Shown: positions 28,762 to 37,722 of the stretch, piece after piece | Layout of the letters: the number at the start of each line of letters is the position of its first letter | Numbering within the stretch: position 1 is the stretch's first letter | Source of the DNA: JABFRJ01 sp963847145 | Lineage (GTDB): Bacteria; Pseudomonadota; Alphaproteobacteria; Rhizobiales; Hyphomicrobiaceae | DNA length: 64,000 bases | Assembly: GCA_963847145.1 (NCBI GenBank) | Contig: CAWJYN010000007.1 | Location: forward strand, 62,001-126,000 | Reading direction: 5' to 3' | Position numbers and translations under genes: made by a program | Notes under the pieces: model-generated | Told to the model about the DNA's origin: nothing | What the model saw: the letters and a program-made list of their open reading frames with translations, nothing else | The model's database searches: none

Positions 28762-29297
28762 CCTGGACTGGCGGGTTAAGCTACCGCTCACCCGCCCTAC
28801 AAATCGCGATCTCCAGCGATGCAAAGCGCAATCCGTAGGGCGGAAAAGGCGCGTTTCAGCGCCGTCTTCCGCCACTGAGAGCGACGGCGGCGGGGCGGCG
28901 AGATCGCGCCCTGGAGTTGCGGGTGACGCTACCGCTAACCCGCCCTACAAATCTCGCACTCCATCGATGCAAGGCGCAGTCCCGTAGGGTGGATCAGGCG
29001 CCCGTCAGCGCCGCCATCCACCATGCAGGGCGATGATGGTGGGACGGACAGATCGCGCCCTGGACCGGCGGATGGCGCGACGCTTATCCGCCCTACGAAA
29101 CTCGCGCTCCATTGATGCAAGGCTCAGTCCCGTAGGGTGGGTTAGGTGCTCTTCAGCACCGTAACCCACCAATGCAGGGCGGTGATCGTGCTGCGGCGAG
29201 ATCGCGGCCTGGAGCGGTCGATGGCCCCCGGATCGCTTATTCGCGTCCGGGGTTATTCGCTCAACGAGCCTCGATCTCTAGCGATGCAAGTTGCTGC
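28762..29297. repeat. Tandem array of 148-149 bp intergenic repeat, about 3.6 copies
   Basis: Units begin at 28762, 28910, 29059 and 29208 (CCTGGA followed by a GCGG-containing stem). The first three are 148, 149 and 149 bp; the last stops after about 90 bp. Each full unit has two self-complementary parts. One ends CGCCCTAC. The other begins CGTAGGG[CT]GGA or CGTAGGGTGGGTTAGG and closes with its complement (CC[AG]CC). Copies differ by compensating substitutions in stems, implying conserved hairpins. The region between mcd and the amidohydrolase holds nothing else. Confidence 0.9.
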
Positions 29298-29323
29298 CAG
29301 GTAGGCTGTTGTGCGACCTCAAT

Positions 29324-30655
29324 TCAGGCTGGTTTCATCAAGCCGTCCAGCTCTGCATACTCTGGAAGCTTGCGATCGATGGCGGTGCCGTTGACGAGTA
29401 TGGTGCGGTCCGACCAGGGACGGGAAAGAAGCTCGTTGATCGAGCGGGCGCCGACGATGACGAAGTCGGCGGCCTGGCCTGTGGCGATGGTGCCGGTGGC
29501 GTCGAGCCCCATCACAGCTGCTGGCGCAGGGCCGAGCAATCGCAGCCACGGCTGATCCGAGTGATCGAGATGGAGAATGCGCGTCGCTTCGCGGAAGACT
29601 TCGAGCATGTCGAGGTCACCGTACGCGTAGAACGGATCGCGGGTGTTGTCGGAGGCGATCAGCGCGGGCACGCCGGCGGCGTCGAGTTCATGCAGCGGGG
29701 CCACGCCACGCCAGCGGGGTGTGCGGCCCGGCGCGCGATCCTGCAGATACATGTTGCACATGGGCAGCGAGACGACGGCGATGCCAGCCTCGGCGACGCG
29801 GGCGATGACACGGGTGCGATCGTCGTCGGATTGCAGCGCCAGCGAGCAGCAGTGGCCGACCGTGGTGCGGCCTTTGAATTTGCCACGCAGCGCGGCGAGC
29901 GCAATCTCTTCGAGTGTGCGCGCGTCAGGCGAAGCGCTTTCGTCGGCGTGGAAATCAACATCGAGGCCGTGGGCGCTGGCTGCCTGATAGATGCGATCAA
30001 GTGCGGTGCGTAGTTTGCCGTCTGGCGCACGGCCGACGAAGGTGAGGCCACCAAGAATGCCGCCGTGCTTGGCGACCATGGCGACGATGGCGTCGAACTG
30101 CGGTTTGTCATCGACGGCGAAATCGACGGGGAACAGAGCGACGGCCTGCAGCTTGATGCGCGTTTTCCAGGCGTCGCGCATCTCGGCAAACAACGGCCAG
30201 GAGATGCCGGTTTGTTGGCCAATGCTGTCGACATGGGTGCGCAACGCGCCGGTGCCGTGGGCGTAGGCGCAGCGCAGATTGAAGTCCATGCGCGCTTGCA
30301 CATCGGCGCGCGACCAGTTTGCCTCGCGATCGGCGCCAACGGTGAGGCGGGCATTTTCGTGGGTGCCGTTGGCCAGCGGTGTGCGCGGCAGGATCTGACC
30401 TTTGTCGATATGGGTGTGGATGTCGATGAAGCGCGGCAGGACCAGTTTGCGCTGCAGATCGATCACTTCGGCCGAGCGGTGGCGGTTCTCAAGATCGGGA
30501 TCGATGTGGTCGATCTTGCCATCGCTGATCCACAGATCGCAGCGGAGCAGGCCGCTGGTGTCGTCTTGCCAGCCAAGTTGGCCCGGTGCCAAAGCGAGGG
30601 GGACCGTCGCATTGGCAAGAACGTAGCGGGCGCTGGCTGGATGGGGGATCGGCAT
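29324..30655 (-). CDS. Amidohydrolase, cytosine deaminase-like
   Basis: A 443-residue metal-dependent hydrolase. Motifs are FIDIHTHIDKGQ (first metal histidines), DFHADESASPDARTLEE, TVGHCCSLAL and ASDNTRDPFYAYGDLDMLEV (late Asp ligand), the pattern of the CodA/cytosine deaminase branch. It would deaminate a heterocycle in the cytoplasm. Cytosine is the usual substrate but related enzymes act on other amino-heterocycles. The ATG at 30655 is chosen, with AAGG eight bases upstream, rather than an upstream in-frame TTG at 30688. It is next to a TauE-type exporter on the same strand, 77 bp away. Confidence 0.82.
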   Translation of the reverse strand: MPIPHPASARYVLANATVPLALAPGQLGWQDDTSGLLRCDLWISDGKIDHIDPDLENRHRSAEVIDLQRKLVLPRFIDIHTHIDKGQILPRTPLANGTHENARLTVGADREANWSRADVQARMDFNLRCAYAHGTGALRTHVDSIGQQTGISWPLFAEMRDAWKTRIKLQAVALFPVDFAVDDKPQFDAIVAMVAKHGGILGGLTFVGRAPDGKLRTALDRIYQAASAHGLDVDFHADESASPDARTLEEIALAALRGKFKGRTTVGHCCSLALQSDDDRTRVIARVAEAGIAVVSLPMCNMYLQDRAPGRTPRWRGVAPLHELDAAGVPALIASDNTRDPFYAYGDLDMLEVFREATRILHLDHSDQPWLRLLGPAPAAVMGLDATGTIATGQAADFVIVGARSINELLSRPWSDRTILVNGTAIDRKLPEYAELDGLMKPA

Positions 30656-30732
30656 GATGTTGCCTTGTCGCGATTGGGGTTGTGCCACCGTTGCCTTGGC
30701 AGCCAGTAGAGCGCGCGCTGTTTGCTCACACG

Positions 30733-31554
30733 CTATTTATTCAACAATAGGAAGGCGGCCAGCAACAGAACCGCGGCCAAAACCGACCGAACGATCCAGT
30801 CCGGTGCGCGTCCGGTCACACGGGCACCGGCGGCGATGCCGGGGACCGAACCTGCGAGAAGCAGACCTAACACTCGGAGATCAATGCTGCCGAGGGCGAG
30901 ATGGCCGAAACCGGCGACAAATGTCAGTGGAATGGCATGCACGACGTCAGTACCGACGAGGCGACGCACGCTGAGCGTCGGGTACAGGAGCATCAGGGCG
31001 GCAACGCCGATGGCGCCGGCGCCGACTGATGTGAGCACGACGAGAACTCCAATCATGAGCCCAAGAGCCAATGTTTCGCGGTGGCGGATTTCCGGCGGCA
31101 GTTCTTCGGTTTCATAGGCGCGGGAGCGCACGAGCCACGGATAGGCGGCGTTGGCGACAGCGCTGATAATCAGGATCACGCCGAGCGCTTTGCGGATGAA
31201 GGCGGCTAGCATGGCCGTATCGGGGTGGGCCCACTTCAGCCAGGCGAGGGTTGCAATGGCGCCGGGCAGACTGCCGGCGGCGAGCCAGGCGAGTACGCGC
31301 CAGTCGATGTTCTTGTGTTTCTGGTAGCGCCAGGCGGCGGTCGATTTGGTGATTGCAGCAAATAGTAAATCGGTGCCGACGGCGATCGGTGCGGGTACGT
31401 TGAACACGGAGATCAAAAGCGGCGTTGTCAGCGATCCGGCGCCAACTCCGGTCATGCCGACGAGGAAGCCGACAATGGCGCCACTCGCGCCGAGGCCTAC
31501 TGCCCATATGAATGTGTCAAATGTCATAAAGCTCGATACCAAAGGTGCAATCAC
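30733..31554 (-). CDS. TauE/SafE family membrane transporter
   Basis: A 273-residue protein with seven to eight hydrophobic helices. It has the TauE/SafE repeat hallmark GFLVGMTGVGAGSLTTPLL near the start and its partner GVLVVLTSVGAGAIGVAALMLLYP in the second half. The family moves sulfite, sulfonates or other small organic anions across the inner membrane. The GTG start overlaps the stop of the upstream uracil-DNA glycosylase gene (GTGA); an alternative ATG lies 27 bases downstream. Substrate unknown. Confidence 0.88.
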   Translation of the reverse strand: MIAPLVSSFMTFDTFIWAVGLGASGAIVGFLVGMTGVGAGSLTTPLLISVFNVPAPIAVGTDLLFAAITKSTAAWRYQKHKNIDWRVLAWLAAGSLPGAIATLAWLKWAHPDTAMLAAFIRKALGVILIISAVANAAYPWLVRSRAYETEELPPEIRHRETLALGLMIGVLVVLTSVGAGAIGVAALMLLYPTLSVRRLVGTDVVHAIPLTFVAGFGHLALGSIDLRVLGLLLAGSVPGIAAGARVTGRAPDWIVRSVLAAVLLLAAFLLLNK

Positions 31555-32465
31555 TGCGCGAGCGCGGATTTGACCGCGAGAAGATCACGCCAGACCTGTT
31601 GCTTGGCGCTTGGTGTCCGCAGCAGGTAGGTGGGATGAAGCGTCGGCATGACACGCGTTTGATGCCCGCCGAGCGTCACATCGCGCCATTTGCCGCGCAG
31701 GCGCATGATGCCTTCGTCAATGCTGAGAAGTTGACGGGCCGCTGCATCGCCGAGCAGCAGCACGATGTCGGGGGCGACGAGTGCAATCTGCCGTTCGAGG
31801 AAGGGGCGGCACACTTCGGCTTCCTGCGGCGTTGGTGTGCGGTTGCCGGGTGGGCGCCAATAAACGACGTGGGTGATGTGGCATGTGGTGCTGGTGATGC
31901 CGATGGCGGCCAGCATGCGATCGAGCAATGCTCCAGCGGGTCCCACGAAGGGTTGGCCGGTTAGGTCTTCCTCCCGGCCCGGCGCTTCGCCGATGACCAT
32001 CAGGCGGGCTTGAATTGCGCCACGATAAAAGCACAGCGACTTGGCCGTTGCTTTGAGACCGCACCCGTCGAAGGCGGCAAGTAACTGGCCAAGGGCTTCA
32101 AGTGTCGGCGCCTTGGGGGCTTGCTCGCGAGCGGCTATGACGGCTGCGTCGGGTGGCGTTGCGGTGAAGGTGCGGGCCGCAGGTGCGACGCGCGGTGGCG
32201 TAGCTGGAGGCCGACGCTCGGGCCGGGATGATGGACTTGTTGGTTGAGCGGCCGCAGGTGTGCTCCGCACTGGATCAGCAGAGGGCGCGGCGCTCGCGGC
32301 AGAGGCAATTGATGCAGGCCGTTGCGGCAGCACGTAGCCAGCGCCGGGCCGCGTGTCACCACGGGCAAACCAGTCAATGGCCTCAGAGCCAATGACCGCG
32401 TCGACGCCCATGGCGGCATACCAATCCAGCAGCCGTAAGGTATGGTCCAGGGTCGCAGGGTCCAT
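31551..32465 (-). CDS. Uracil-DNA glycosylase, family 4 (iron-sulfur type)
   Basis: A 304-residue protein whose C-terminal 200 residues form a family 4/5-like UDG fold. The active-site motif is VIGEAPGREEDLTGQPFVGPAG and the leucine-loop region is MPTLHPTYLLRTP. Cysteines in FDGCGLKATAKSLCFYRG, and at C in EVCRPFLER, fit the [4Fe-4S] site. It removes uracil from DNA as the first step of base excision repair. The N-terminal 95 residues contain a conserved WYAAMGVDAVIG helix and then a Pro/Ala/Ser-rich linker, as in other alphaproteobacterial members. Confidence 0.9.
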   Translation of the reverse strand: MDPATLDHTLRLLDWYAAMGVDAVIGSEAIDWFARGDTRPGAGYVLPQRPASIASAASAAPSADPVRSTPAAAQPTSPSSRPERRPPATPPRVAPAARTFTATPPDAAVIAAREQAPKAPTLEALGQLLAAFDGCGLKATAKSLCFYRGAIQARLMVIGEAPGREEDLTGQPFVGPAGALLDRMLAAIGITSTTCHITHVVYWRPPGNRTPTPQEAEVCRPFLERQIALVAPDIVLLLGDAAARQLLSIDEGIMRLRGKWRDVTLGGHQTRVMPTLHPTYLLRTPSAKQQVWRDLLAVKSALAQ

Positions 32466-32683
32466 TATTTTGACTGGTGGGGACGGGGGAAGATTTGGCG
32501 CGGCCGGAGCATCGACCGGGCCATTGCCATATCACGGTGCTCGGTCGACTACCAATTGCGATCGGTCGCACTTGCAGTTGGTCTGCCATCGGGGGAGAAT
32601 CGGTCCGTTCGACCACAGGCAACAAAGCTGTAAGGTTTGCCGGGCACAGTTCAGGTCGTTCTCTCTTTGGCCAAGGGTATTTG

Positions 32684-34237
32684 GTGACGAACCCAGCAGC
32701 GCCTCTTCCACATTTGGCCCCCCATCCGGCAGTCTATGATCTGTTCGTCGTTGGTGGCGGAATCAATGGTGCCGGAATTGCAGCGGACGCGGCCGGGCGA
32801 GGCTTAAATGTTGCACTGGCAGACATGTCGGATCTGGCCAGTGCGACGTCGTCGGCCAGCTCGAAGCTGGTGCACGGCGGCCTGCGCTATCTCGAATACT
32901 ACGAATTCAGGCTGGTGCGAGAGGCGTTGGCCGAGCGCGAGGTTCTGCTCGCCAAAGCGCCGCATCTGATTTGGCCGCTGCGCTTCGTGCTGCCGCACGT
33001 GCCGGGTGTACGTCCGCGCTGGATGGTGCGTGCGGGGCTGTTTTTTTATGACAACCTCTATCGGCGCAAACATATACCCGGTTCGAGCGCGATCGACCTC
33101 GCGCGTGATGCGGCGGGACAGCCTTTGAAGGCAGCGTATTCCAAAGGGTTCACCTATTGGGATTGCTGGGTGGATGATGCGCGGCTGGTAGTGCTGAACG
33201 CGAAGGCGGCGCGGGATCGTGGTGCTGACATTTGGACGCGCACGCGGGTGGTTGGTGTCAACCATGCCGATGGCCTGTGGCGGATTGTGCTGGACGACGG
33301 CGATGGGCAGCGCGAAGTGCGGGCACGCGGTCTGGTCAATGCGGCGGGACCATGGGTTGAGACGGTTGACAGCATGGTGCTGGGCAATCGGGCGGCGCCA
33401 CGGCCAGCGCATGTGCGCATGGTCAAAGGCAGCCATATCGTCGTGCCGCGGGTCGCGGGCGCTGACGACGCTTATCTCATGCAAGGCGCCGACAAGCGCG
33501 TGGTCTTCGTGCTGCCGTTTGAGGAGCGGTTCACAATCATTGGGACGACCGACATTGCCTTTTCTGGAAATCCTGCGGAGGTGACGGCGAGCGCTGAGGA
33601 AGAACAGTATCTGCTGGAACTTGCAGGCCAGTTCTTCAAGGCCAAGCTTTCCCCGGCAGATGTCGTCTGGCGCTATTCGGGTGTGCGGCCGCTCTATGAC
33701 GATGCGCGTGACAATCCATCGGCGGTGACACGTGACTATCACCTGGAGCTTGATGCGGGTGGTGGGCAACCGCCGCGATTGTCGGTGTATGGCGGCAAGG
33801 TGACGACATACCGGCGGCTCGCAGAAGAGGCGCTGGCGAAGCTGATACCGCAACTTGGCGTGCCAGCTGGACCGGCGTGGACTGCCGGTGCCGCGCTGCC
33901 TGGGGGCGACATGCCGGTAGATGGATTTGAGGCGTTTCTCGCAGACTTGGTGCGGCGCTATCCGGCGTTTGAGGGGAACCATCTCAGGCGTCTGGCGCGG
34001 CGGCACGGCGGACTGGTCGGCGCGGTCATGGGGGACGCAAAGACGCCGGCCGGTATGGGCGAACATCTGTTCGGCGGGCTGACTGAGCGGGAAGTTGCCT
34101 ATATGAAGTCTGACGAGTGGGTCCGGTCGGCACAGGATGTCTTGTGGCGCCGGACCAAGCTGGGATTGCATGCATCGCATGATCTGCCCGCCGACCAGCG
34201 GCTGGCACTGGAAGAGCGCATCAGCCGCTTGCTGTGA
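32684..34237 (+). CDS. glpD: FAD-dependent glycerol-3-phosphate dehydrogenase GlpD
   Basis: A 517-residue flavoprotein. The dinucleotide-binding motif is DLFVVGGGINGAGIAADAAGRG, followed by the GlpD signature SSASSKLVHGGLRYLEYYEF. Later motifs are WDCWVDDARLVVLNAKAA, GPWVETV, IGTTDIAF, RPLYDD and YGGKVTTYRRLAEEAL. It oxidises sn-glycerol-3-phosphate to dihydroxyacetone phosphate at the inner membrane and feeds electrons to quinone. The GTG at 32684 has AAGGG six bases upstream and gives the usual length; longer in-frame sequence upstream is not conserved. No glpK or glpF lies nearby. Confidence 0.93.
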   Translation: MTNPAAPLPHLAPHPAVYDLFVVGGGINGAGIAADAAGRGLNVALADMSDLASATSSASSKLVHGGLRYLEYYEFRLVREALAEREVLLAKAPHLIWPLRFVLPHVPGVRPRWMVRAGLFFYDNLYRRKHIPGSSAIDLARDAAGQPLKAAYSKGFTYWDCWVDDARLVVLNAKAARDRGADIWTRTRVVGVNHADGLWRIVLDDGDGQREVRARGLVNAAGPWVETVDSMVLGNRAAPRPAHVRMVKGSHIVVPRVAGADDAYLMQGADKRVVFVLPFEERFTIIGTTDIAFSGNPAEVTASAEEEQYLLELAGQFFKAKLSPADVVWRYSGVRPLYDDARDNPSAVTRDYHLELDAGGGQPPRLSVYGGKVTTYRRLAEEALAKLIPQLGVPAGPAWTAGAALPGGDMPVDGFEAFLADLVRRYPAFEGNHLRRLARRHGGLVGAVMGDAKTPAGMGEHLFGGLTEREVAYMKSDEWVRSAQDVLWRRTKLGLHASHDLPADQRLALEERISRLL

Positions 34238-34475
34238 GTTGCGCGGCTGCGCTGTGAACTCTCGCTCAGTACGTCTTGCGGTCTTTGATGCTGTGCGCGG
34301 TGTTGGCTGGCCGATGCGCATCGTGCTGGGGTGGCTGGCCACCTGTCGCCGTGCGCGTGCCACCGGATGATCCGGCCGTTCCCAAAGAACCAAACTGCGC
34401 GACATCACGGCCAGGGGCGGCGGGTGGAATTGAAGATGCTGCGGCAGGTGCCGTAAGGGGCGGCAGGGCGGTGTG

Positions 34476-35198
34476 TTACGCCAGCGTTTCGAGCGCTTCT
34501 GGGAACAGGCGCTGGTAGGCCTCGCCGTAGGTCATGGGCCGGCCGGAGTTGCGGCCACCCTGCATGCCGCGGTTAAGCGCTACGCGCTCGTAGTAGCCCC
34601 ACAGATGCTGCTGGGCGGCGAGGATTTCGAAGGCCTTGCGCTTTTTCTCCCAGACGTCGTCGATGTTGAGAATGACGGTGGGCTTGTAATTGCACTGCTC
34701 GGGCTGGTGGGGCTCGAACAGGAACACGGGCGGCGCGGCGTAGGTGCGCGATGGATCGGGCTTGTGGCCGGCGGCCTGCGCGATGATGCGGGCTTCCTGG
34801 GCAAAGCGCGTCGCTTCAGGGTGATCGACGTTGTAGGGATCTTCGAGCGAGTGGGTGAGCACGAACGCCGGGTTGAGTTCGTGGAACACATCGATGGCGC
34901 GGTCGAGCATCTCGGGCGTGGTGTGGAGCGGGTAGTCGCCCGCGTCGAAGAACTCGATCTCAGCGCCGAGTAGTGTCGCTGCGCGTTGCGCCTCGTCTTT
35001 GCGCTGGGCCTTCACGTCAGCCAGTTTCGCGCCAGCCTTCTTCCAGGCGAACTGCGCCTCGCCGCGCTCGCCGTAGGAAAGGCAGAGGATCTTGACGCGA
35101 TAGCCTTTGGCGGCATGCAGCGCGATGGCACCGCCCGCGCGCCAGACGAAATCACCCGGGTGGGCGGTGATGACGAGGGCGGATTTTGGTTTTGACAT
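34476..35198 (-). CDS. galB: PIG-L/LmbE deacetylase family protein, 4-oxalomesaconate hydratase GalB-like
   Basis: A 240-residue PIG-L fold protein. The zinc motif is ITAHPGDFVWRAGGAIALHAA and the later metal/catalytic region is DPYNVDHPEATRFAQEARIIAQ, followed by FLFEPHQPEQCNYKP. The ending (NRGMQGGRNSGRPMTYGEAYQRLFPE) matches GalB, which hydrates 4-oxalomesaconate in gallate/protocatechuate meta-cleavage rather than deacetylating sugars. The first motif reads AHPGD rather than the AHPDD of deacetylases, in line with this. No other gallate pathway gene is in the window, so function rests on sequence resemblance alone. Confidence 0.72.
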   Translation of the reverse strand: MSKPKSALVITAHPGDFVWRAGGAIALHAAKGYRVKILCLSYGERGEAQFAWKKAGAKLADVKAQRKDEAQRAATLLGAEIEFFDAGDYPLHTTPEMLDRAIDVFHELNPAFVLTHSLEDPYNVDHPEATRFAQEARIIAQAAGHKPDPSRTYAAPPVFLFEPHQPEQCNYKPTVILNIDDVWEKKRKAFEILAAQQHLWGYYERVALNRGMQGGRNSGRPMTYGEAYQRLFPEALETLA

Positions 35199-35224
35199 GA
35201 GTGCGCTCTGGCAGGCGTGAGTGA

Positions 35225-36478
35225 TCAGCCCTTGATGCAGGAGACCTTGCGGTTTTTCAAGCCGCAGTGATGGCGGGGGCGGCCATCGGCATCATAGTTG
35301 GTGACGACCCACGTGCGCTTGCCCGGCTCGATCATCACATAACCGAACTGCCCGACTTCGTTGAGGCCGCTGTCGACCGTGACGCCGTTGATGACCATCC
35401 CAGCTGGGTCCGACGAGCGGCCCGCGTTCAGGTAGTCACCGCCGTGGCCGATGGTGACCTGGGCGGGCAGATCTTCCCGGTAGTTCAGCACCTGGAACAA
35501 ATGGTGGTGACCCGTCATCAAGACGTGGACACGCTTGGGCATAGTCTCACGCGCGGCGGCGGCCAGTGTCTTATTGTCGCCGTATGGGAGTCCCGCGACA
35601 GCGCCACCGGCGCCCCAGATGGGCCGGTGCTGGAGCAACCAGACGGGACCGCGCGCGATGGATTCGAGGCTGGCGTACTGGCTTTTGAAGGCCTCGGCTT
35701 GGGCTGCGTTGAGCTTTTCTTCCGACGCCAAGACAACGTCGAGAATGGCGAGGGTCAGACGCGGCAGAGTGACCGCGTACGGGGGCGAGCCGCTGTTGCA
35801 GCCGGTTGTGGTGTCGAAGGCGGCGGGTTCGAGGGTGCGGCTCCAGCCCTTGCCGGCGCGCTCGCAGTCTTCGTGATTGCCGCGGACGACGACCCATGGT
35901 GCGACGGAAAGCAATGGCGAAGCAGGCGCGAAAAAGTCGGCACGCCAGGCGGGCCAATTATCGCCGAACGGGCTGTTGGCGCAGGCGTCGCCGCTCGCGG
36001 GGCACGGCGTCTCACGATAGTGATAGTCGCCGAGATGGATGATCAGGTCAGGCTTGTGTTTGGCGATCTGGGCTGCAATGCGCGCGAACGGCCACTGGGC
36101 GGGGTCGTTGCAACCCTGTGTGTAGCTGCCTTTGAGGCGGCAGCCGGTGTCGCCGATGACGGCGATGCGCTTGGGGTTGCGGGCGGGCAAGCCAACAGGC
36201 GCGCCGTTGATGGTGACGGCACGGGCGGTGCGCGGGATAGTCAGCGCGCAGGTGGTGACCGGGTAGCCATCGCCGGGGGTTGCGCGAACGGACATCGCAG
36301 CGGCACGGCCGTCGATGGTGGCCGTGGGGCAGGCTGGCTGATCGGTGACGGCGCGGGCTTCGAGGCCGGCGGGAACGTATTGGGTCCAGGCGAAGGTTTC
36401 GGCGGCGGCGGCGGCGGGGGAGAGAGAAGCAAGGAGGAGAAGGGCAGCGCGGGTGATCGGGGCATGCGGCGGGGACAT
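35225..36478 (-). CDS. Secreted calcineurin-like metallophosphoesterase (copy 1)
   Basis: A 417-residue protein with a signal peptide (hydrophobic LLLLASLSPAAAAAE). The metallophosphatase motifs appear in order: VIGDTGCR (D), IHLGDYHYRETPCP (GD), VRGNHEDCERAGKGWSR (GNHE), LLQHRPIWG and MTGHHHLFQVLNY (GHHH). It is an exported phosphoesterase of purple-acid-phosphatase-like type, probably releasing phosphate from organic esters. The N-terminal 100 residues form a small beta domain with an intradomain Cys pair. It is closely related to the product of 37723-38973; the two flank a divergently oriented binding-protein gene. Confidence 0.88.
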   Translation of the reverse strand: MSPPHAPITRAALLLLASLSPAAAAAETFAWTQYVPAGLEARAVTDQPACPTATIDGRAAAMSVRATPGDGYPVTTCALTIPRTARAVTINGAPVGLPARNPKRIAVIGDTGCRLKGSYTQGCNDPAQWPFARIAAQIAKHKPDLIIHLGDYHYRETPCPASGDACANSPFGDNWPAWRADFFAPASPLLSVAPWVVVRGNHEDCERAGKGWSRTLEPAAFDTTTGCNSGSPPYAVTLPRLTLAILDVVLASEEKLNAAQAEAFKSQYASLESIARGPVWLLQHRPIWGAGGAVAGLPYGDNKTLAAAARETMPKRVHVLMTGHHHLFQVLNYREDLPAQVTIGHGGDYLNAGRSSDPAGMVINGVTVDSGLNEVGQFGYVMIEPGKRTWVVTNYDADGRPRHHCGLKNRKVSCIKG

Positions 36479-36704
36479 GAGATGGCCTGACGGGTGACGA
36501 GATCAAGGCGCGGACCATGACGGAAAGTGTGGGGTGGGGGAAGTGGTTGTCCGGCCTCACGGCTGTGCAGCGCCGCGGAACCCGAGCCCTTTGCCGGAGG
36601 GCAGGACGGGTACGCGCGATCCGTGTTAGGCTTTACCGATGGCGTGCTGCGGTGCAGCCGGTAGACATACTGAAAGTGATGTTTGACGCCTGCCGGGGGA
36701 TCGC

Positions 36705-37703
36705 ATGAAGCGCCGGGATATGATGGGGTTGATTGGTGGCGCGGCTGCCCTGTGGCCGTTCTCAGCGCGCGCGCAACAGCCGCGCCGAATTGCGTTCGTC
36801 CATTCCGGCATTCCGGCCGACAAACTCACGGAAGCGGCGGGCCCGTCTTGGGTGCGGCGCTTTTACGAAGAGCTGCGCCGGCTTGGGTTGACTGAGGGCG
36901 TCAATCTTGTCGTTGAGCGCTTTTCTGCCGAGGGCAGCTCCAGCCGCTATCCCGCGCTTGTCGCCGAAGTTGTGGCGCGCAAGCCGGAGGTAATCGTGTC
37001 GATCACCAACGTGCTAACCAAGACCTTCACGACCGCGACCGCGACGATCCCGATTGTCGCGATCACGACGGACCCGGTTGCCGCGGGATTGGTCGCGAGT
37101 CTTGCGCGGCCGGGTGGTAATCTGACGGGGGTCAGCGTCATCGCGGGGCCTGGCATCATGGGCAAGCGCCTGCAGATCCTGAAGGACGCAATACCAGCGG
37201 CGGCCAAGGTCGCCTACCTGATGCAGAACCGTCTCCAATGGCAGGCCGCGTCGGCAGAGTCGTTGCGTGACGCCGGGCAGCGGCTCGGGATCGCTGTGGC
37301 TGGCGTGGACGTTCCGGAGGTAAGCGAGGCGCAGCTCCAGCGCGCCTTCGCCGAGATGGCTGAACAGAAGTTCGATGCCGCCATTCTCGACGAAAGCGGA
37401 ATCTTCGGCGCCAGGCGCGCCGCCATCATCGCGTTGGCCGACAAGTATCGCTTGCCGATGATGTATGCCTATCGCGACTATGCGGAGTTCGGCGGGTTCT
37501 TAGCCTATGGCGCGGACCTCGGCGAACTCTACAAGCGCATGGCGAGTGACGTGCAGCTGATCCTCAACGGAGCAAAGGCTGGCGACATTCCCTACTATCA
37601 GCCAACGAAATTCCAGCTGGTGATCAATCTCAAGACCGCCAAAGCACTTGGCGTCACCGTGCCACCGACCCTGCTCGCCATCGCCGACGAGGTGATCGAA
37701 TGA
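36705..37703 (+). CDS. ABC transporter substrate-binding protein (ABC_sub_bind family), probable Tat signal
   Basis: A 332-residue periplasmic protein. The N-terminus KRRDMMGLIGGAAALWPFSARAQQ has a twin-arginine and a cleavage-like ARAQ; such signals are usual for this family in Hyphomicrobiales. Family text includes GLTEGVNLVVERFSAEG, PIVAITTDPVAAGLVASLARPGGNLTGV, RAAIIALADKYRLPMMYAYRDY and the end FQLVINLKTAKALGVTVPPTLLAIADEVIE. Ligands of the group are mostly unknown; some bind amino acids or aromatics. It sits between the two metallophosphoesterase genes, on the opposite strand, without permease or ATPase genes nearby. Confidence 0.9.
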   Translation: MKRRDMMGLIGGAAALWPFSARAQQPRRIAFVHSGIPADKLTEAAGPSWVRRFYEELRRLGLTEGVNLVVERFSAEGSSSRYPALVAEVVARKPEVIVSITNVLTKTFTTATATIPIVAITTDPVAAGLVASLARPGGNLTGVSVIAGPGIMGKRLQILKDAIPAAAKVAYLMQNRLQWQAASAESLRDAGQRLGIAVAGVDVPEVSEAQLQRAFAEMAEQKFDAAILDESGIFGARRAAIIALADKYRLPMMYAYRDYAEFGGFLAYGADLGELYKRMASDVQLILNGAKAGDIPYYQPTKFQLVINLKTAKALGVTVPPTLLAIADEVIE

Positions 37704-37722
37704 GGCGCGAGACCACGCTAGC

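Noticed and set aside
29291..30709. Long plus-strand frames opposite the amidohydrolase
   Set aside because: They are antisense to a well-conserved enzyme and arise from high GC at third codon positions.
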